Made by a program: the position numbers and the translations under genes | The notes under the pieces: generated by a model | Database searches by the model: none | What the model was told of the DNA's origin: nothing | Seen by the model: the letters and a program-made list of their open reading frames with translations, nothing else | Shown here: in pieces, positions 34,165-43,590 of the stretch | Layout of the letters: the number at the start of each line of letters is the position of its first letter | Numbering within the stretch: the first letter of the stretch is position 1 | Origin: an uncultured Woeseia sp. | GTDB lineage: Bacteria; Pseudomonadota; Gammaproteobacteria; Steroidobacterales; Woeseiaceae | DNA length: 64,000 nt | NCBI GenBank assembly: GCA_937925605.1 | Contig: CALALV010000107.1 | Span: 1 to 64,000, forward strand | Direction: 5' to 3'

Positions 34165-36345
34165 TCAGCCGAGCAGCGCCGCGCGCTTCTCGTTGACCAG
34201 CTTGAGCAGTTCGGCGGCCGCCTCGGCGTCGCAGAGGGCGCGGTGGTGCGAGCGCAGCGGGATGTCGAAGGCACGGCACAGCGCGGCCAGGCTGTAGGAT
34301 CGGTGGCCGGGATACAGCTTGCGCATGGACGCGCAGGTGCAGAGCTTGGCGTGCCTGAACGGCCGGCCGAGGCGACGAAACTCGCGGCTGATGAAGCCGT
34401 AGTCGAACTCGACGTTGTGCGCGACGAAGATCGCATCGCCCATGAAGGCCGCGAAGTCGTCGGCGACGTCGGCGAAGCCGGGCGCGTCGCGCACCATCGC
34501 TTCCGTGATGCCGGTGATGCGCGTGATACCGGGCGGGATCGTGCGCTGCGGATTGACCAGGGTCTCGAAGCGGTCCACGATCTCGCCGCCCTGTACCCGC
34601 ACCGCGCCGATCTCGGTGACCCGGTGATGCTCGCCGCGACCGCCCGTGGTCTCGACGTCGACCACGACGTAGGCCTGCGCCGGGTCGAGCACCCAGCGCA
34701 CGCGCACGACGTCGGCCCGGAAACCTGCCTCGCGCAGCTGTCGCAGGCGCAGCAACTGGTTGCGGCGCAGCTGGTCGCCCTCGGTCTTTATCTCGACGAA
34801 GCGTACGCCGGCCTCGTCGATGACCAGCAGGTCCGGGTACCCGTAGCGCGACCCGGCATAGTCGTGGCAGAAGCGTTCCAGCATGGCCCGCAGGCCCGCG
34901 GCCGGCGCCTGCTCGACGAACGCGAACAGCGTGTCGAGCAGGTCACGTCGCCAGCGGAACACGCCGTTCGGCGTTCCGTAGTGGCGCGTGCCGGCCTTCA
35001 GCAGCGCTCGCTTCAGCGCGGCCTTGTCGTCGACGAGGCAGAGCCGCTCCTCGATCGCGGACGCTGAGCGCGTGGCGAAGCTGCCGTCGGCGAGCGGACC
35101 GGGCAGGAACTCGAACGGCGAGTGCAGGCCGGCGTCCGGGCCCTCGAACAGCGCGTCCCAGAACAGCAGGCCGAACAGCGTGCGCCACAGCCGGTTCTCG
35201 CTGCGGAAGGCCTGCTGGCCGCGGGCCCGGAACCACTCGAGCGCAGCCCGCTCCGGCGTCGCGCACTGCGACTCGTCGAGGTCGATAGTCTCGCCTGCGC
35301 GCAGTGCGTCGGTCTGTTTCGACGTGCGCTTCTTTTCGAACTTGCGCTGGTACAGGTCGCGCGCGATGAGCCATTCCTCGTCGCTGCGCGGTTCGGCGAG
35401 GCGCGCTTCGAGCAGCGCCCCTGCCTCGTCGCGGCGGCCCGCGGCCAGCAGCAGCCGGACCTCGCGCTCACCGCACTCGGCGGACTCGCCGCGCGCGTAC
35501 ACGGCGAGCGCGCGCTCCGGCCAGCCGGCCTTCTCCGCCGCGCGGCCGAGGCGGTACGCGTAGCGGTCGCGCTCGGCGGCGCTGCCCGGGAAGTTCGTTT
35601 CTGGCCAGCGCGGGCACTCGTCGACCAGCGCCGCGAGCGCCGGCGCCGTCGCCCGTTGCAGGTCGTGCGCGCGGCCGGCGAAATAGAACTGCTCCAGCGC
35701 CTCTTCGCGCTCGGCGAAGCGCGGCTCGTAGCGCTCGCGTACGCCGTTCGTCCGCACCAGGCCGAGATCGCGCATCGTGAATTGCGCGAGCCCGTCCTGC
35801 ACGCGCCCGAAGTACAGGAACAGCAGGTAGCGCACCTCCGCGACGCGCCGCTGCACGCACAGCCTTGCCGCCGGCACCCCGGCGAGGAAAGCTTCCGGAT
35901 CCGCGTGCTCGAGTGCGAATTCGACCAGCTCGCTTTTCTTCAGCGAGCGGCCGAGCCCGGCGAAGGAAGGCTTCAGCGCGGCGTACAGCTCGGCGCGGGT
36001 CAGGAAGCCGAGCAGGTCGGCGAAGTGCACGGCCTGCGGGCGACCGGCGAAGTCCTGCTCGCGCAGCACGGCGACGAGTTCCGCGACGTTGCCGAGCTCC
36101 GGGTAGCGCAGGCGGCTGACGGCGAACACGCGGCCCTTGCGGTTCACGAGCCGCACGTACAGGCACTGGGCCGGCCCGGGCAGCGCGCGGAAGTCCTCGA
36201 CCAGGCGCGCGTGTTCGTCGGCCAGCACGTGTGCGTAGTGCGATTCGACGAACCCGAGCAGTTCGAGGAAATGCTCGTGATAGTAAAAGGTAGCGAGCGG
36301 CCGCTGCTGCCGCACCGGTACCCAGTGTGTCTGGTCGTAGTCCAA
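34165..36345 (-). CDS. FAN1-type VRR-NUC nuclease fused to a DnaQ-like 3'-5' exonuclease
   Basis: The 726-aa protein has two parts. Residues 1 to about 545 match bacterial FAN1 homologues: a SAP-like N-terminal region (LLGFVESHYAHVL, CLYVRLVNRKGRVF), a helical middle and a VRR-NUC domain with YPDLLVIDEAG...FVEIKTEGDQL (catalytic D, E and K). Residues about 550-726 are a DEDDh exonuclease: VVDVETTG, then HNVEFDYGF, then HHRALCDAEAA. FAN1 acts on DNA interstrand crosslinks; DnaQ-like domains trim 3' ends. One polypeptide would hold both activities. Bacterial FAN1 proteins are usually about 550 aa without this tail. Confidence 0.85.
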   Translation of the reverse strand: MDYDQTHWVPVRQQRPLATFYYHEHFLELLGFVESHYAHVLADEHARLVEDFRALPGPAQCLYVRLVNRKGRVFAVSRLRYPELGNVAELVAVLREQDFAGRPQAVHFADLLGFLTRAELYAALKPSFAGLGRSLKKSELVEFALEHADPEAFLAGVPAARLCVQRRVAEVRYLLFLYFGRVQDGLAQFTMRDLGLVRTNGVRERYEPRFAEREEALEQFYFAGRAHDLQRATAPALAALVDECPRWPETNFPGSAAERDRYAYRLGRAAEKAGWPERALAVYARGESAECGEREVRLLLAAGRRDEAGALLEARLAEPRSDEEWLIARDLYQRKFEKKRTSKQTDALRAGETIDLDESQCATPERAALEWFRARGQQAFRSENRLWRTLFGLLFWDALFEGPDAGLHSPFEFLPGPLADGSFATRSASAIEERLCLVDDKAALKRALLKAGTRHYGTPNGVFRWRRDLLDTLFAFVEQAPAAGLRAMLERFCHDYAGSRYGYPDLLVIDEAGVRFVEIKTEGDQLRRNQLLRLRQLREAGFRADVVRVRWVLDPAQAYVVVDVETTGGRGEHHRVTEIGAVRVQGGEIVDRFETLVNPQRTIPPGITRITGITEAMVRDAPGFADVADDFAAFMGDAIFVAHNVEFDYGFISREFRRLGRPFRHAKLCTCASMRKLYPGHRSYSLAALCRAFDIPLRSHHRALCDAEAAAELLKLVNEKRAALLG

Positions 36346-36427
36346 GGCTTGCCCGCGCGTCGGAGGCCGCGACGGCGCGACCGGCGGTCAATGTAGCAAA
36401 GCTGCCCGCAGTCCGCGAAAACGGCGC

Positions 36428-37141
36428 TCAGCGGGGCCCGCCGTCGCGCGCCAGGATCGCGTCCGCGGCAAGTTCCGCCCACTGCGCGTAGACGCCGGGC
36501 CCGGGATGGAACCCGTCCGTCGCCATCAGGCCGACGTCGCCGGTAAAACGCAGGTCGAGGAAGTCGACGCCGTCGGCCGCGGCGGCGGCCCGGGCGAGCG
36601 CGGCGTCGTAGCGCGTCGCGCGCGCGCCGAGGTACCAGCGCAGCGGCTGCGGCAGCGCGGGGAACGCGTGCACCGGCGGCAGGCCGCTCGCGATGACCTG
36701 GCGCACGCCGAAACGCGACTTCAGTACGGACCACAGCATGGCCTGCAGGGATAGCCAGCGCGACACGTCGGCAATGCGGACGAGATCGTTGACGCCGAGG
36801 GAGAGGACGGCGACGTCGAAGTGCTCGGCCGGCAGCGTTTGCAAGCGCTGGATCGTCGCGGCCGTGGTCGCGCCGGTCTTCGCCTCGAGCGCGAAATGCA
36901 CCTCGCGGGCCGCGGCCAGGCGCCCGACCAGGCAGCCGAGCAGCGCCTCGTCCTGGCTTGCCGCGCCGACGCCCGCCGCCGCGGAGTCGCCGGCGACCAG
37001 CAGCCGGAGCGGTGCACCGCTGCCGCGCCGGCCGCGCCGTGCACCCGGCGGCTCGGCGAGCTTCGGCGTGCGCCAGCGCGTCCACAGGCCCTGCGGCAGC
37101 AGGACCGGCGCCAGGGCGGCTGTCAGCAGTGCGTCGCGCAT
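36428..37141 (-). CDS. SGNH/GDSL-family hydrolase
   Basis: The 237-aa protein has a hydrophobic N-terminus, then LLVAGDSAAAGVGA (the nucleophile serine of the GDS block), VLSLGVNDLV (the block III N-D) and DGFHPGPGVYAQWA (the catalytic D-x-x-H). This is the full SGNH set. Such enzymes are esterases or lipases, or acetylesterases on glycans. The ATG at 37141 is chosen; a TTG five codons earlier is in frame. The substrate is unknown. Confidence 0.85.
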   Translation of the reverse strand: MRDALLTAALAPVLLPQGLWTRWRTPKLAEPPGARRGRRGSGAPLRLLVAGDSAAAGVGAASQDEALLGCLVGRLAAAREVHFALEAKTGATTAATIQRLQTLPAEHFDVAVLSLGVNDLVRIADVSRWLSLQAMLWSVLKSRFGVRQVIASGLPPVHAFPALPQPLRWYLGARATRYDAALARAAAAADGVDFLDLRFTGDVGLMATDGFHPGPGVYAQWAELAADAILARDGGPR

Positions 37142-37217
37142 GGACGTCTCGCGCAAACGAGGAGCGTCAATAATAAGGTGCCGCGGCCGCGGCAGGTGTA
37201 TCAGCGTGTATCGCTGC

Positions 37218-37499
37218 TCAGTCGTCGCCGGGCTTGACGGAAAAGGACGCGGTGCCGTCGTCGGAGCGCAGGTCGGTTACCTTGCCGTCGTCGTCGAACT
37301 CGATCTCCAGCGAGCCGATCAGCACGACGTTGCCGTTCCTGACCGGCGTGGACTCGAGCTTGCCGGCCACGAAGTCGACGATCTCGTCGCGGCCCTTGCG
37401 GCCGGACATCTCGCCCACGCCCGCATAAATCTCGTTCATGAGCTCCGAGCGGCGGCGCATGGCCTCGAGCCATTTCTTCTGCTGGTTCGGATCAGGCAT
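37218..37499 (-). CDS. Small protein of unknown function
   Basis: The 93-aa protein is hydrophilic, with an N-terminal helix rich in lysine and glutamine, then strands with alternating hydrophobic residues (VRNGNVVLIGSLEIEFDDDGKV). I do not recognise it. It starts at an ATG 59 nt after the next gene upstream ends. Confidence 0.5.
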   Translation of the reverse strand: MPDPNQQKKWLEAMRRRSELMNEIYAGVGEMSGRKGRDEIVDFVAGKLESTPVRNGNVVLIGSLEIEFDDDGKVTDLRSDDGTASFSVKPGDD

Positions 37500-37558
37500 T
37501 GCTTCCCACTCCCTGCGCTCGCCGACGCCGTAACGTCCTGCATTATCACAGATTCCGG

Positions 37559-37999
37559 TCAGTTCACACCAGTGATGGCGGCGGCTGTTGCCCGTGCGGG
37601 CGCGTGCAGCGCGTAGAACAGGAAGCCCGCGAACAGCAGCGTCAGCACCCCGAACAGTCGATTCAGCGCTTCGATGCGCCGCGCGGCCCGGGCCGCGAAG
37701 GCCGCGTGCAGCGACGGCGGCGACAGCGCGAGCGCGACGCCGACGAGAACCAGCAGCGCGCCGAAGCCGCTCAGCAGCAACGGCGCGGCCGAGGCAGCGG
37801 CCGCGATCCAGATCGCCGCGCCGAAGCCGGCGCAGACCAGGATCTCGACCGGGTGCATCCAGCGCCAGCGCGTGTAGCGGACCACCGCGTCGGTCCAGCC
37901 GCGCGGGCGCGCGAGCATGTAGACGCCCACGGCGACGAGGCCGGTGGCGTACAGGCTCGCGACGCCGGTCGCGAGCAGTGTGGTGGTGCTGCTGTGCAT
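37559..37999 (-). CDS. Small multi-pass membrane protein
   Basis: The 146-aa protein has about four transmembrane helices: roughly residues 8-30, 49-70, 73-93 and 112-132. It has no cysteine or histidine pattern pointing to a redox role. Family unknown; it resembles DUF-type four-helix proteins. Confidence 0.55.
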   Translation of the reverse strand: MHSSTTTLLATGVASLYATGLVAVGVYMLARPRGWTDAVVRYTRWRWMHPVEILVCAGFGAAIWIAAAASAAPLLLSGFGALLVLVGVALALSPPSLHAAFAARAARRIEALNRLFGVLTLLFAGFLFYALHAPARATAAAITGVN

Positions 38000-38060
38000 C
38001 CGGGCATGCTCCGCGGTCGTGCGGCCGGGCGGCCATGACCTGGCGGACTATAACGCGTGC

Positions 38061-39083
38061 TCAGGAATCGTCGACGATGACCTCGCCGAGCGGGCGGCGC
38101 GCGCTGGCGCGGACGCGCGGCCCGAAGCCGGCGCGCAGCAGGAGCTGCGGCCAGCCGTCGGTGCCGAGCACGTCGGCGAGCTGCGAACGCAGTTCAGGCT
38201 CCTCGACCGGCTGGTTGAGGAAGCCGGCGGACACGCCGGCCGCCGCGAGCGTGAGCAGGACCCCGGACAGCGCGCGCCCCGTCGCCAGCCAGTCGGCGGG
38301 TTCGTCGTGCCGCGAGACCAGCGCCGCGAGCACTGGCGACGCGTGCAGGACCTTTTCGACGTCGACCTGCGCCACCCCGGCGCCGAGATCCAGGTGGCGA
38401 ACGAGCAGGGCGCCGAGTACCGACAGGCGGTCCGGAACGCCGAAGCCGCGGCCGGAGAGGCCGTCGCCGGTCGCCGCGCGGCGCGAGTGAATCCAGGCCG
38501 CCAGTTCGTCGCGAAAACGCGGATCCTCGAACTGCAGGCGGTCGCCCTCGGCGACGAGTTCGGCCAGCGCTTCGCGCTCGCTTTCGGCGACGACCTGCAG
38601 CATTTCGATCCCGTGTTGCGCGGCGTAGCGCGAAGCGGCGGCGCAGAGGCGGGCCGGCACCGGTCGATCGGCGAAGCGGGCGCGGCTGGTATGTCGCAGC
38701 GACATCGCGTCGAACATCGACGCGTCGGCAGCCCGGGCGCGCTGCGCGCCGCTGATGCGCAACACGGCCAGCAGGTCGGGGTCGCTTCCGGGCAGCGCGC
38801 TGACGTCGGTTGCGAGGCCGAAATGCCGCGCGGCGATGACCAGGTGCTCGAGTGCCGCGCCGCAGGAAATCGTCAGTTCCCGGTCCCGCGGGTCGACGAC
38901 CGGCAGCGCTCGCGAGCGGTCCGCGCGCAGTTCCAGCCGGTCATTGCCGATTACGAATTTCCACGGCTGCGTGTTGTGCCCGGACGGCGCCTGTACCGCG
39001 TAGCGCACGAGGAAACGCAGGCGCTCGCGCACGCTGCCCGCGGCCGGGAACGGTTCGCGATCCGCCGGTTTCATTGCCGCCAC
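38061..39083 (-). CDS. Acg-like nitroreductase-family FMN protein
   Basis: This 340-aa protein has APSGHNTQPWKFVIGNDRLEL near residue 32, the FMN-binding start of the nitroreductase fold. It contains two diverged nitroreductase halves, as in the Acg family, where FMN is sequestered. Later motifs include RHTSRARFADRPVP and WLATGRALSGVLLTL. The function is unclear: Acg proteins are linked to dormancy and hypoxia responses in mycobacteria. It is divergent from the hydrogenase operon, which is also associated with low oxygen; a functional link is only a guess. Confidence 0.75.
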   Translation of the reverse strand: MAAMKPADREPFPAAGSVRERLRFLVRYAVQAPSGHNTQPWKFVIGNDRLELRADRSRALPVVDPRDRELTISCGAALEHLVIAARHFGLATDVSALPGSDPDLLAVLRISGAQRARAADASMFDAMSLRHTSRARFADRPVPARLCAAASRYAAQHGIEMLQVVAESEREALAELVAEGDRLQFEDPRFRDELAAWIHSRRAATGDGLSGRGFGVPDRLSVLGALLVRHLDLGAGVAQVDVEKVLHASPVLAALVSRHDEPADWLATGRALSGVLLTLAAAGVSAGFLNQPVEEPELRSQLADVLGTDGWPQLLLRAGFGPRVRASARRPLGEVIVDDS

Positions 39084-39376
39084 GGCCTGCCCCAGTCAAA
39101 CCCAGGCGGGCAGCATGACAGCCCGTCGGGGAACGGTGCCATCCGCAGTTTCCGCGACGCGCGGCGTGCGGCCGGCGCCGTGCCGCCGGGCACGCGCGAG
39201 CGTGGCGGGCGCCCGTCCTGCATACGTAGGAACCACGATGGCGACCTCGCAAGGGGGCGGCGCATCATGCCAATACGCACCGGTGTCTGCGACGAGCGGC
39301 CGCGCGTGCGAGGAAGCGAACGACGCCAGGGAAGTCAGCTCCATCACTCGGTCCGATCAGCAATGCGAGGATACGG

Positions 39377-40462
39377 ATGGCAGACACCGAAACTTTCTAC
39401 GACGTCATGCGCAAGCATGGCATCACGCGCCGGAGCTTCCTGAAGTTCTGCAGCCTGACGGCCGCGGGACTCGGGCTCGGCCCGGAATTCGCCGGCAGGA
39501 TCGTCCACGCACTCGAGACCAAGCCACGCACGCCGGTCATCTGGCTGCACGGCCTCGAGTGCACCTGCTGCACCGAATCCTTCATACGCTCGGGCAACCC
39601 GCTGGCCGGCGACGTCGTCCTCTCGATGATCTCGCTCGACTACGACGACACGCTGATGGCGGCCGCCGGCCACCAGGCCGAGGAGCTGCTCGAGCAGACC
39701 ATCGAGAAATACGACGGCCGCTACATACTGGCCTGCGAAGGCAATCCGCCGCTGAACGAGGATGGCATGTACTGCATCCAGGCCGGCAAGCCCTACGTCG
39801 AGAAGCTGCGGCACATGGCGGACCACTGCAAGGCGATCATCGCCTGGGGCTCCTGCGCCTCCTGGGGCTGCGTGCAGGCGGCCCGGCCGAACCCGACGCG
39901 CGCGACGCCGATCCACAAGGTCATTACCGACAAGCCGGTCGTCAAGGTGCCGGGCTGCCCGCCGATCGCCGAGGTCATGACCGGCGTCATCACCTACATG
40001 ATCGCCTTCGACGAACTGCCGGAGCTGGATCGCCAGGGCCGGCCGAAGATGTTCTACAGCCAGCGCCTGCACGACAAGTGCTACCGGCGGCCGCACTTCG
40101 ACGCGGGCCAGTTCGTCGAGCGCTTCGACGACGAGGGCGCGCGCAAGGGCTACTGCCTGTACAAGGTCGGCTGCAAGGGCCCGACGACTTACAACGCCTG
40201 CTCGACGCTCGAGTGGAACGGCGGCCTGTCGTGGCCGGTCAAGTCCGGGCACGGCTGCCTGGGCTGCGCCGAGGACAACTTCTGGGACAAGGGCTCGTTC
40301 TACAGCGCCGTGACCAACTTCGGCGTCATGGGCGGCGCGGAAGCCACGGCCGACCGGGTGGGCGGGGTCATAGCCGGCGCCGCGGCGATAGGCGTCGCCG
40401 CGCACGCCGCCGTGTCGGCCGTGAAACACCTGTCGCGCGACAAGTCCGGGGAAGCGCCATGA
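39377..40462 (+). CDS. hyaA: [NiFe] hydrogenase small subunit, oxygen-tolerant group 1d
   Basis: The 361-aa protein carries a Tat signal (TRRSFLKFC, R18-R19) and a C-terminal transmembrane helix (about residues 328-347). It passes electrons from the NiFe site through three iron-sulfur clusters. The proximal-cluster motifs read ECTCCTESF (C62, C64, C65) and WGSCASWGC (C160, C165), giving the six cysteines of the special [4Fe-3S] cluster of oxygen-tolerant membrane-bound hydrogenases. Ordinary enzymes have only four. It overlaps hyaB by 4 nt and leads the operon. Start at an ATG after GAGGATACGG. Confidence 0.96.
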   Translation: MADTETFYDVMRKHGITRRSFLKFCSLTAAGLGLGPEFAGRIVHALETKPRTPVIWLHGLECTCCTESFIRSGNPLAGDVVLSMISLDYDDTLMAAAGHQAEELLEQTIEKYDGRYILACEGNPPLNEDGMYCIQAGKPYVEKLRHMADHCKAIIAWGSCASWGCVQAARPNPTRATPIHKVITDKPVVKVPGCPPIAEVMTGVITYMIAFDELPELDRQGRPKMFYSQRLHDKCYRRPHFDAGQFVERFDDEGARKGYCLYKVGCKGPTTYNACSTLEWNGGLSWPVKSGHGCLGCAEDNFWDKGSFYSAVTNFGVMGGAEATADRVGGVIAGAAAIGVAAHAAVSAVKHLSRDKSGEAP

Positions 40463-42258
40463 GCAGCATCGTCACGCCGAACGGCTTCACGCTCGATGAC
40501 GCCGGGCAGAGGGTCGTCGTCGACCCGATCTGCCGCATCGAGGGTCACCTGCGCATCGAGGTGAACGTCGACGAGAACAACACGATCAGGAACGCGGTCT
40601 CGACCGGCAACATGTGGCGCGGCCTCGAAGTCATCCTGCAGGGCCGCGATCCGCGCGACGCCTGGGCGTTCACCGAGCGTATCTGCGGCGTCTGCACCGG
40701 CGTGCACGCACTGGTCTCCTGCCGCGCGGTCGAGGACGCGCTCGGCATCGAGATCCCGGCGAACGCGAACTCGATCCGCAACCTGATGATGCTTGCGCAG
40801 TACACGCAGGACCATCTCGTGCACTTCTACCACCTGCACGCGCTCGACTGGGTGGACGTGGTCAGCGCGCTCGACGCCGACCCGCGCGCGACCTCGGCGC
40901 TGCAGCAGAGCATATCCAGCTGGCCGAAGTCGTCGCCGGGCTACTTCCGCGACGTGCAGAACCGTATCAAGCGCTTCGTCGAGTCGGGCCAGCTCGGCCC
41001 GTTCGCGAATGCCTACTGGGGCAGCCCGGCCTACCGGCTGCCGCCCGAGGCGAACCTGATGGCGGTCACGCACTACCTCGAGGCGCTCGACTTCCAGAAG
41101 GAGATCGTCAAGATTCACACGATCTTCGGCGGCCGCAACCCGCACCCGAACTGGCTGGTCGGCGGCATGCCCTGCTCGCTGAACGTCAACGAGACCGGCG
41201 CGACCGGCGCCGTGAACATGGCCTGGCTGAACCAGGTGTCCGACATCATCGACCGCTCGATCACCTTCGTCGACCAGGTGTACATCCCAGACCTGACCGC
41301 GATCGCGTCGTTCTACAAGGACTGGACTTTCGGCGGCGGCCTGTCGGGCAAGAACGTGATGTCCTACGGCGAGTTCCCGCGCATCGCCAACGACTTCACG
41401 AACGACAGCCTGATGATGCCGAACGGCGCGATCCTCGACGGCGACCTGACGACGGTCTACGACGTCGACCCGCGCGATCCGGAGCAGGTCCAGGAGTTCG
41501 TCACGCATTCCTGGTACCGCTACGCCGGCGGCGACCCGGATCGCGGCCTGCATCCCTGGGACGGCGTTACGGAACCCAGCTTCGAGCTGGGTCCGAACGC
41601 GCGCGGCACGAAGACCAACATCGAGGCCCTCGACGAGAACGCGAAGTACTCGTGGCTGAAGGCGCCGCGCTGGCGCGGCCACGCGATGGAAGTCGGGCCG
41701 CTGGCGCGCTACCTCGTGGCCTACGCACGCGGCGACGAGGAGATCCGCGCGCAGGTCGACGGCCTGCTCGCGGCGCTGGAGCTGCCGGTGACGGCGCTGT
41801 TCTCGACGCTCGGCCGCACCGCCGCGCGCGGACTGGAGTGCTCCTGGTCCGCGCACCGGATGCGCGAGGTCTTCGACGGGCTGATGGCGAACCTGAAAGC
41901 CGGCGACGTCGCGACCGCGAACATGGACAAGTGGGAGCCGGCGACCTGGCCGGCCGACACGCGCGGCGTGGGCGTCGGCGAAGCGCCGCGCGGCGCACTC
42001 GGCCACTGGCTGCACATCGTCGACGGCAAGATCGCGAACTACCAGGCCGTCGTGCCGACCACCTGGAACGCATCCCCGCGCGACCCGCAGGGCAACATCG
42101 GCGCGTACGAGGCGGCGCTGCTCGGCACGCCGATGGCCGATCCGGCGCAGCCGCTCGAGATCCTGCGCACGATCCACAGCTTCGATCCCTGCCTGGCCTG
42201 CGCGTCGCACGTGATGTCGCCTGACGGCCAGGAACTCGCGGTCGTGAAGATCCGCTGA
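40459..42258 (+). CDS. hyaB: [NiFe] hydrogenase large subunit
   Basis: The 599-aa protein holds the NiFe site. Motif L1 RICGVCTGVHA and motif L5 DPCLACASH supply the four nickel-binding cysteines. Fifteen residues follow the terminal His; this tail is removed by the maturation protease encoded as hyaD. It pairs with HyaA, oxidises H2 in the periplasm and passes electrons to the b-type cytochrome. Length and motif spacing are normal. Confidence 0.97.
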   Translation: MSSIVTPNGFTLDDAGQRVVVDPICRIEGHLRIEVNVDENNTIRNAVSTGNMWRGLEVILQGRDPRDAWAFTERICGVCTGVHALVSCRAVEDALGIEIPANANSIRNLMMLAQYTQDHLVHFYHLHALDWVDVVSALDADPRATSALQQSISSWPKSSPGYFRDVQNRIKRFVESGQLGPFANAYWGSPAYRLPPEANLMAVTHYLEALDFQKEIVKIHTIFGGRNPHPNWLVGGMPCSLNVNETGATGAVNMAWLNQVSDIIDRSITFVDQVYIPDLTAIASFYKDWTFGGGLSGKNVMSYGEFPRIANDFTNDSLMMPNGAILDGDLTTVYDVDPRDPEQVQEFVTHSWYRYAGGDPDRGLHPWDGVTEPSFELGPNARGTKTNIEALDENAKYSWLKAPRWRGHAMEVGPLARYLVAYARGDEEIRAQVDGLLAALELPVTALFSTLGRTAARGLECSWSAHRMREVFDGLMANLKAGDVATANMDKWEPATWPADTRGVGVGEAPRGALGHWLHIVDGKIANYQAVVPTTWNASPRDPQGNIGAYEAALLGTPMADPAQPLEILRTIHSFDPCLACASHVMSPDGQELAVVKIR

Positions 42259-42270
42259 CGGCAATCCGGC

Positions 42271-42969
42271 ATGAGCATACCCGCACCGGAAAACCTCGCC
42301 GTGCACCACGCCAGCCAGCCGGTATACGTGTTCGAGGCGCCGGTGCGCGTCTGGCACTGGGTGCACGCGCTGTCCGTCGTCGTGCTGTCGATCACGGGCT
42401 ACCTGATCGCCAACCCGCTGCCGAGCATCGGCGGCGAGGCCAGCGAGCACTTCCTGATGGGCAACCTGCGGCTGGTCCACTTCATCGCGGGCTACGTGTT
42501 CACGATCGGCTTCGTAGTGCGCGTCTACTGGGGCTTCGTCGGCAACCGCTACTCGCGCGAGTTCCTCTACCTGCCGGTGTGGCGCGGCGACTGGTGGCGC
42601 GGCCTGTTCGACGAGATAGGCTACTACCTGTTCCTGCGGAAGAGGTCGAAGCGCTCGCTCGGGCACAATCCGCTCGCGCAGGCGGCGATGTGGCTGTTCA
42701 ATTTCGTGCTCGGCATCTTCATGATCGTGTCGGGATTCGCGCTGTACAGCGAGGGCCTGGGGCTCGGCAGCTGGGCCGACGCGCTGTTCGGCTGGGCGAT
42801 CCCCCTGTTCGGCGGCGCCCAGAACCTGCGCATGCTGCACATTCTCGGCATGTGGCTGTTCATCGCGTTCGCCATCATCCACATCTACATGGCCGTGCGC
42901 GCCGACATCATGCGCAGGCAGTCGAGCGTCAGCGCGATCATCAGCGGCTGGCGCACCTACCGTGACTAG
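42271..42969 (+). CDS. hyaC: Hydrogenase b-type cytochrome subunit
   Basis: This 232-aa protein has four transmembrane helices (about 25-45, 62-85, 134-160 and 188-210) with paired histidines (HWVHALS, LVHFIAGYVF, ILGMW region with MLHILG and HIYMA) for two b hemes. It anchors the HyaAB heterodimer and passes electrons to the quinone pool. It lies 12 nt after hyaB. Confidence 0.95.
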   Translation: MSIPAPENLAVHHASQPVYVFEAPVRVWHWVHALSVVVLSITGYLIANPLPSIGGEASEHFLMGNLRLVHFIAGYVFTIGFVVRVYWGFVGNRYSREFLYLPVWRGDWWRGLFDEIGYYLFLRKRSKRSLGHNPLAQAAMWLFNFVLGIFMIVSGFALYSEGLGLGSWADALFGWAIPLFGGAQNLRMLHILGMWLFIAFAIIHIYMAVRADIMRRQSSVSAIISGWRTYRD

Positions 42970-42972
42970 GCG

Positions 42973-43590
42973 ATGAGCGCGCAGGAGCCCGCGACCGCGG
43001 CGACCGACGGCTGGACCACGCTCGTGCTCGGCATCGGCAACCTGCTGTGGGCCGACGAAGGCTTCGGCGTGCGCGCCGTCGAACGGCTCCACGAACGCTA
43101 CCGCTTCGGCGCCGAGGTCCGCGTCATGGACGGCGGCACGCAGGGTATTTTCCTGCTGCCCTGGGTGCGCGCCGCCGAACGCCTGCTGATCTTCGACGCG
43201 ATCGACTTCGGGCTGCCGCCGGCGACGCTCCGGCTGATCGAGGGCGACGACGTCCCGCGCTACATGGGTGCGAAGAAAGTCAGCATGCACCAGGCCGGAT
43301 TCCAGGAAGTGCTGGCATCGGCCCGGCTCACGGGCGAGTTTCCGCGCGACATCGCGCTCGTCGGCGTGCAGCCCGCGCTGCTGGACGACTACGGCGGCAG
43401 CCTGACCGCGGGCGTCCGCGCGCAGCTCGACAGCGCGATCGCCGTCGCCTGCAAGCTGCTGCGACGCTGGGGCGTCGAGCCGCAGCCGCGCAGCGCCGCG
43501 GTGGCCGCAACCGAGCGCACCGGCCCGGTCGCGCTGGCGATCGGCGACTACGAGAACGGCCGGCCACGCGTCCCGCGAGGCATGCAGTGA
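42973..43590 (+). CDS. hyaD: Hydrogenase maturation protease
   Basis: This 205-aa protein has VLGIGNLLWADEGFG (the HycI/HyaD N-terminal motif with the metal-binding acidic residue) and VMDGGTQG, the second conserved segment. It cleaves the C-terminal peptide of HyaB after nickel insertion. It starts 3 nt after hyaC and overlaps hyaE by 4 nt. A stretch after about residue 165 is low-complexity and arginine/alanine rich. Confidence 0.93.
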   Translation: MSAQEPATAATDGWTTLVLGIGNLLWADEGFGVRAVERLHERYRFGAEVRVMDGGTQGIFLLPWVRAAERLLIFDAIDFGLPPATLRLIEGDDVPRYMGAKKVSMHQAGFQEVLASARLTGEFPRDIALVGVQPALLDDYGGSLTAGVRAQLDSAIAVACKLLRRWGVEPQPRSAAVAATERTGPVALAIGDYENGRPRVPRGMQ

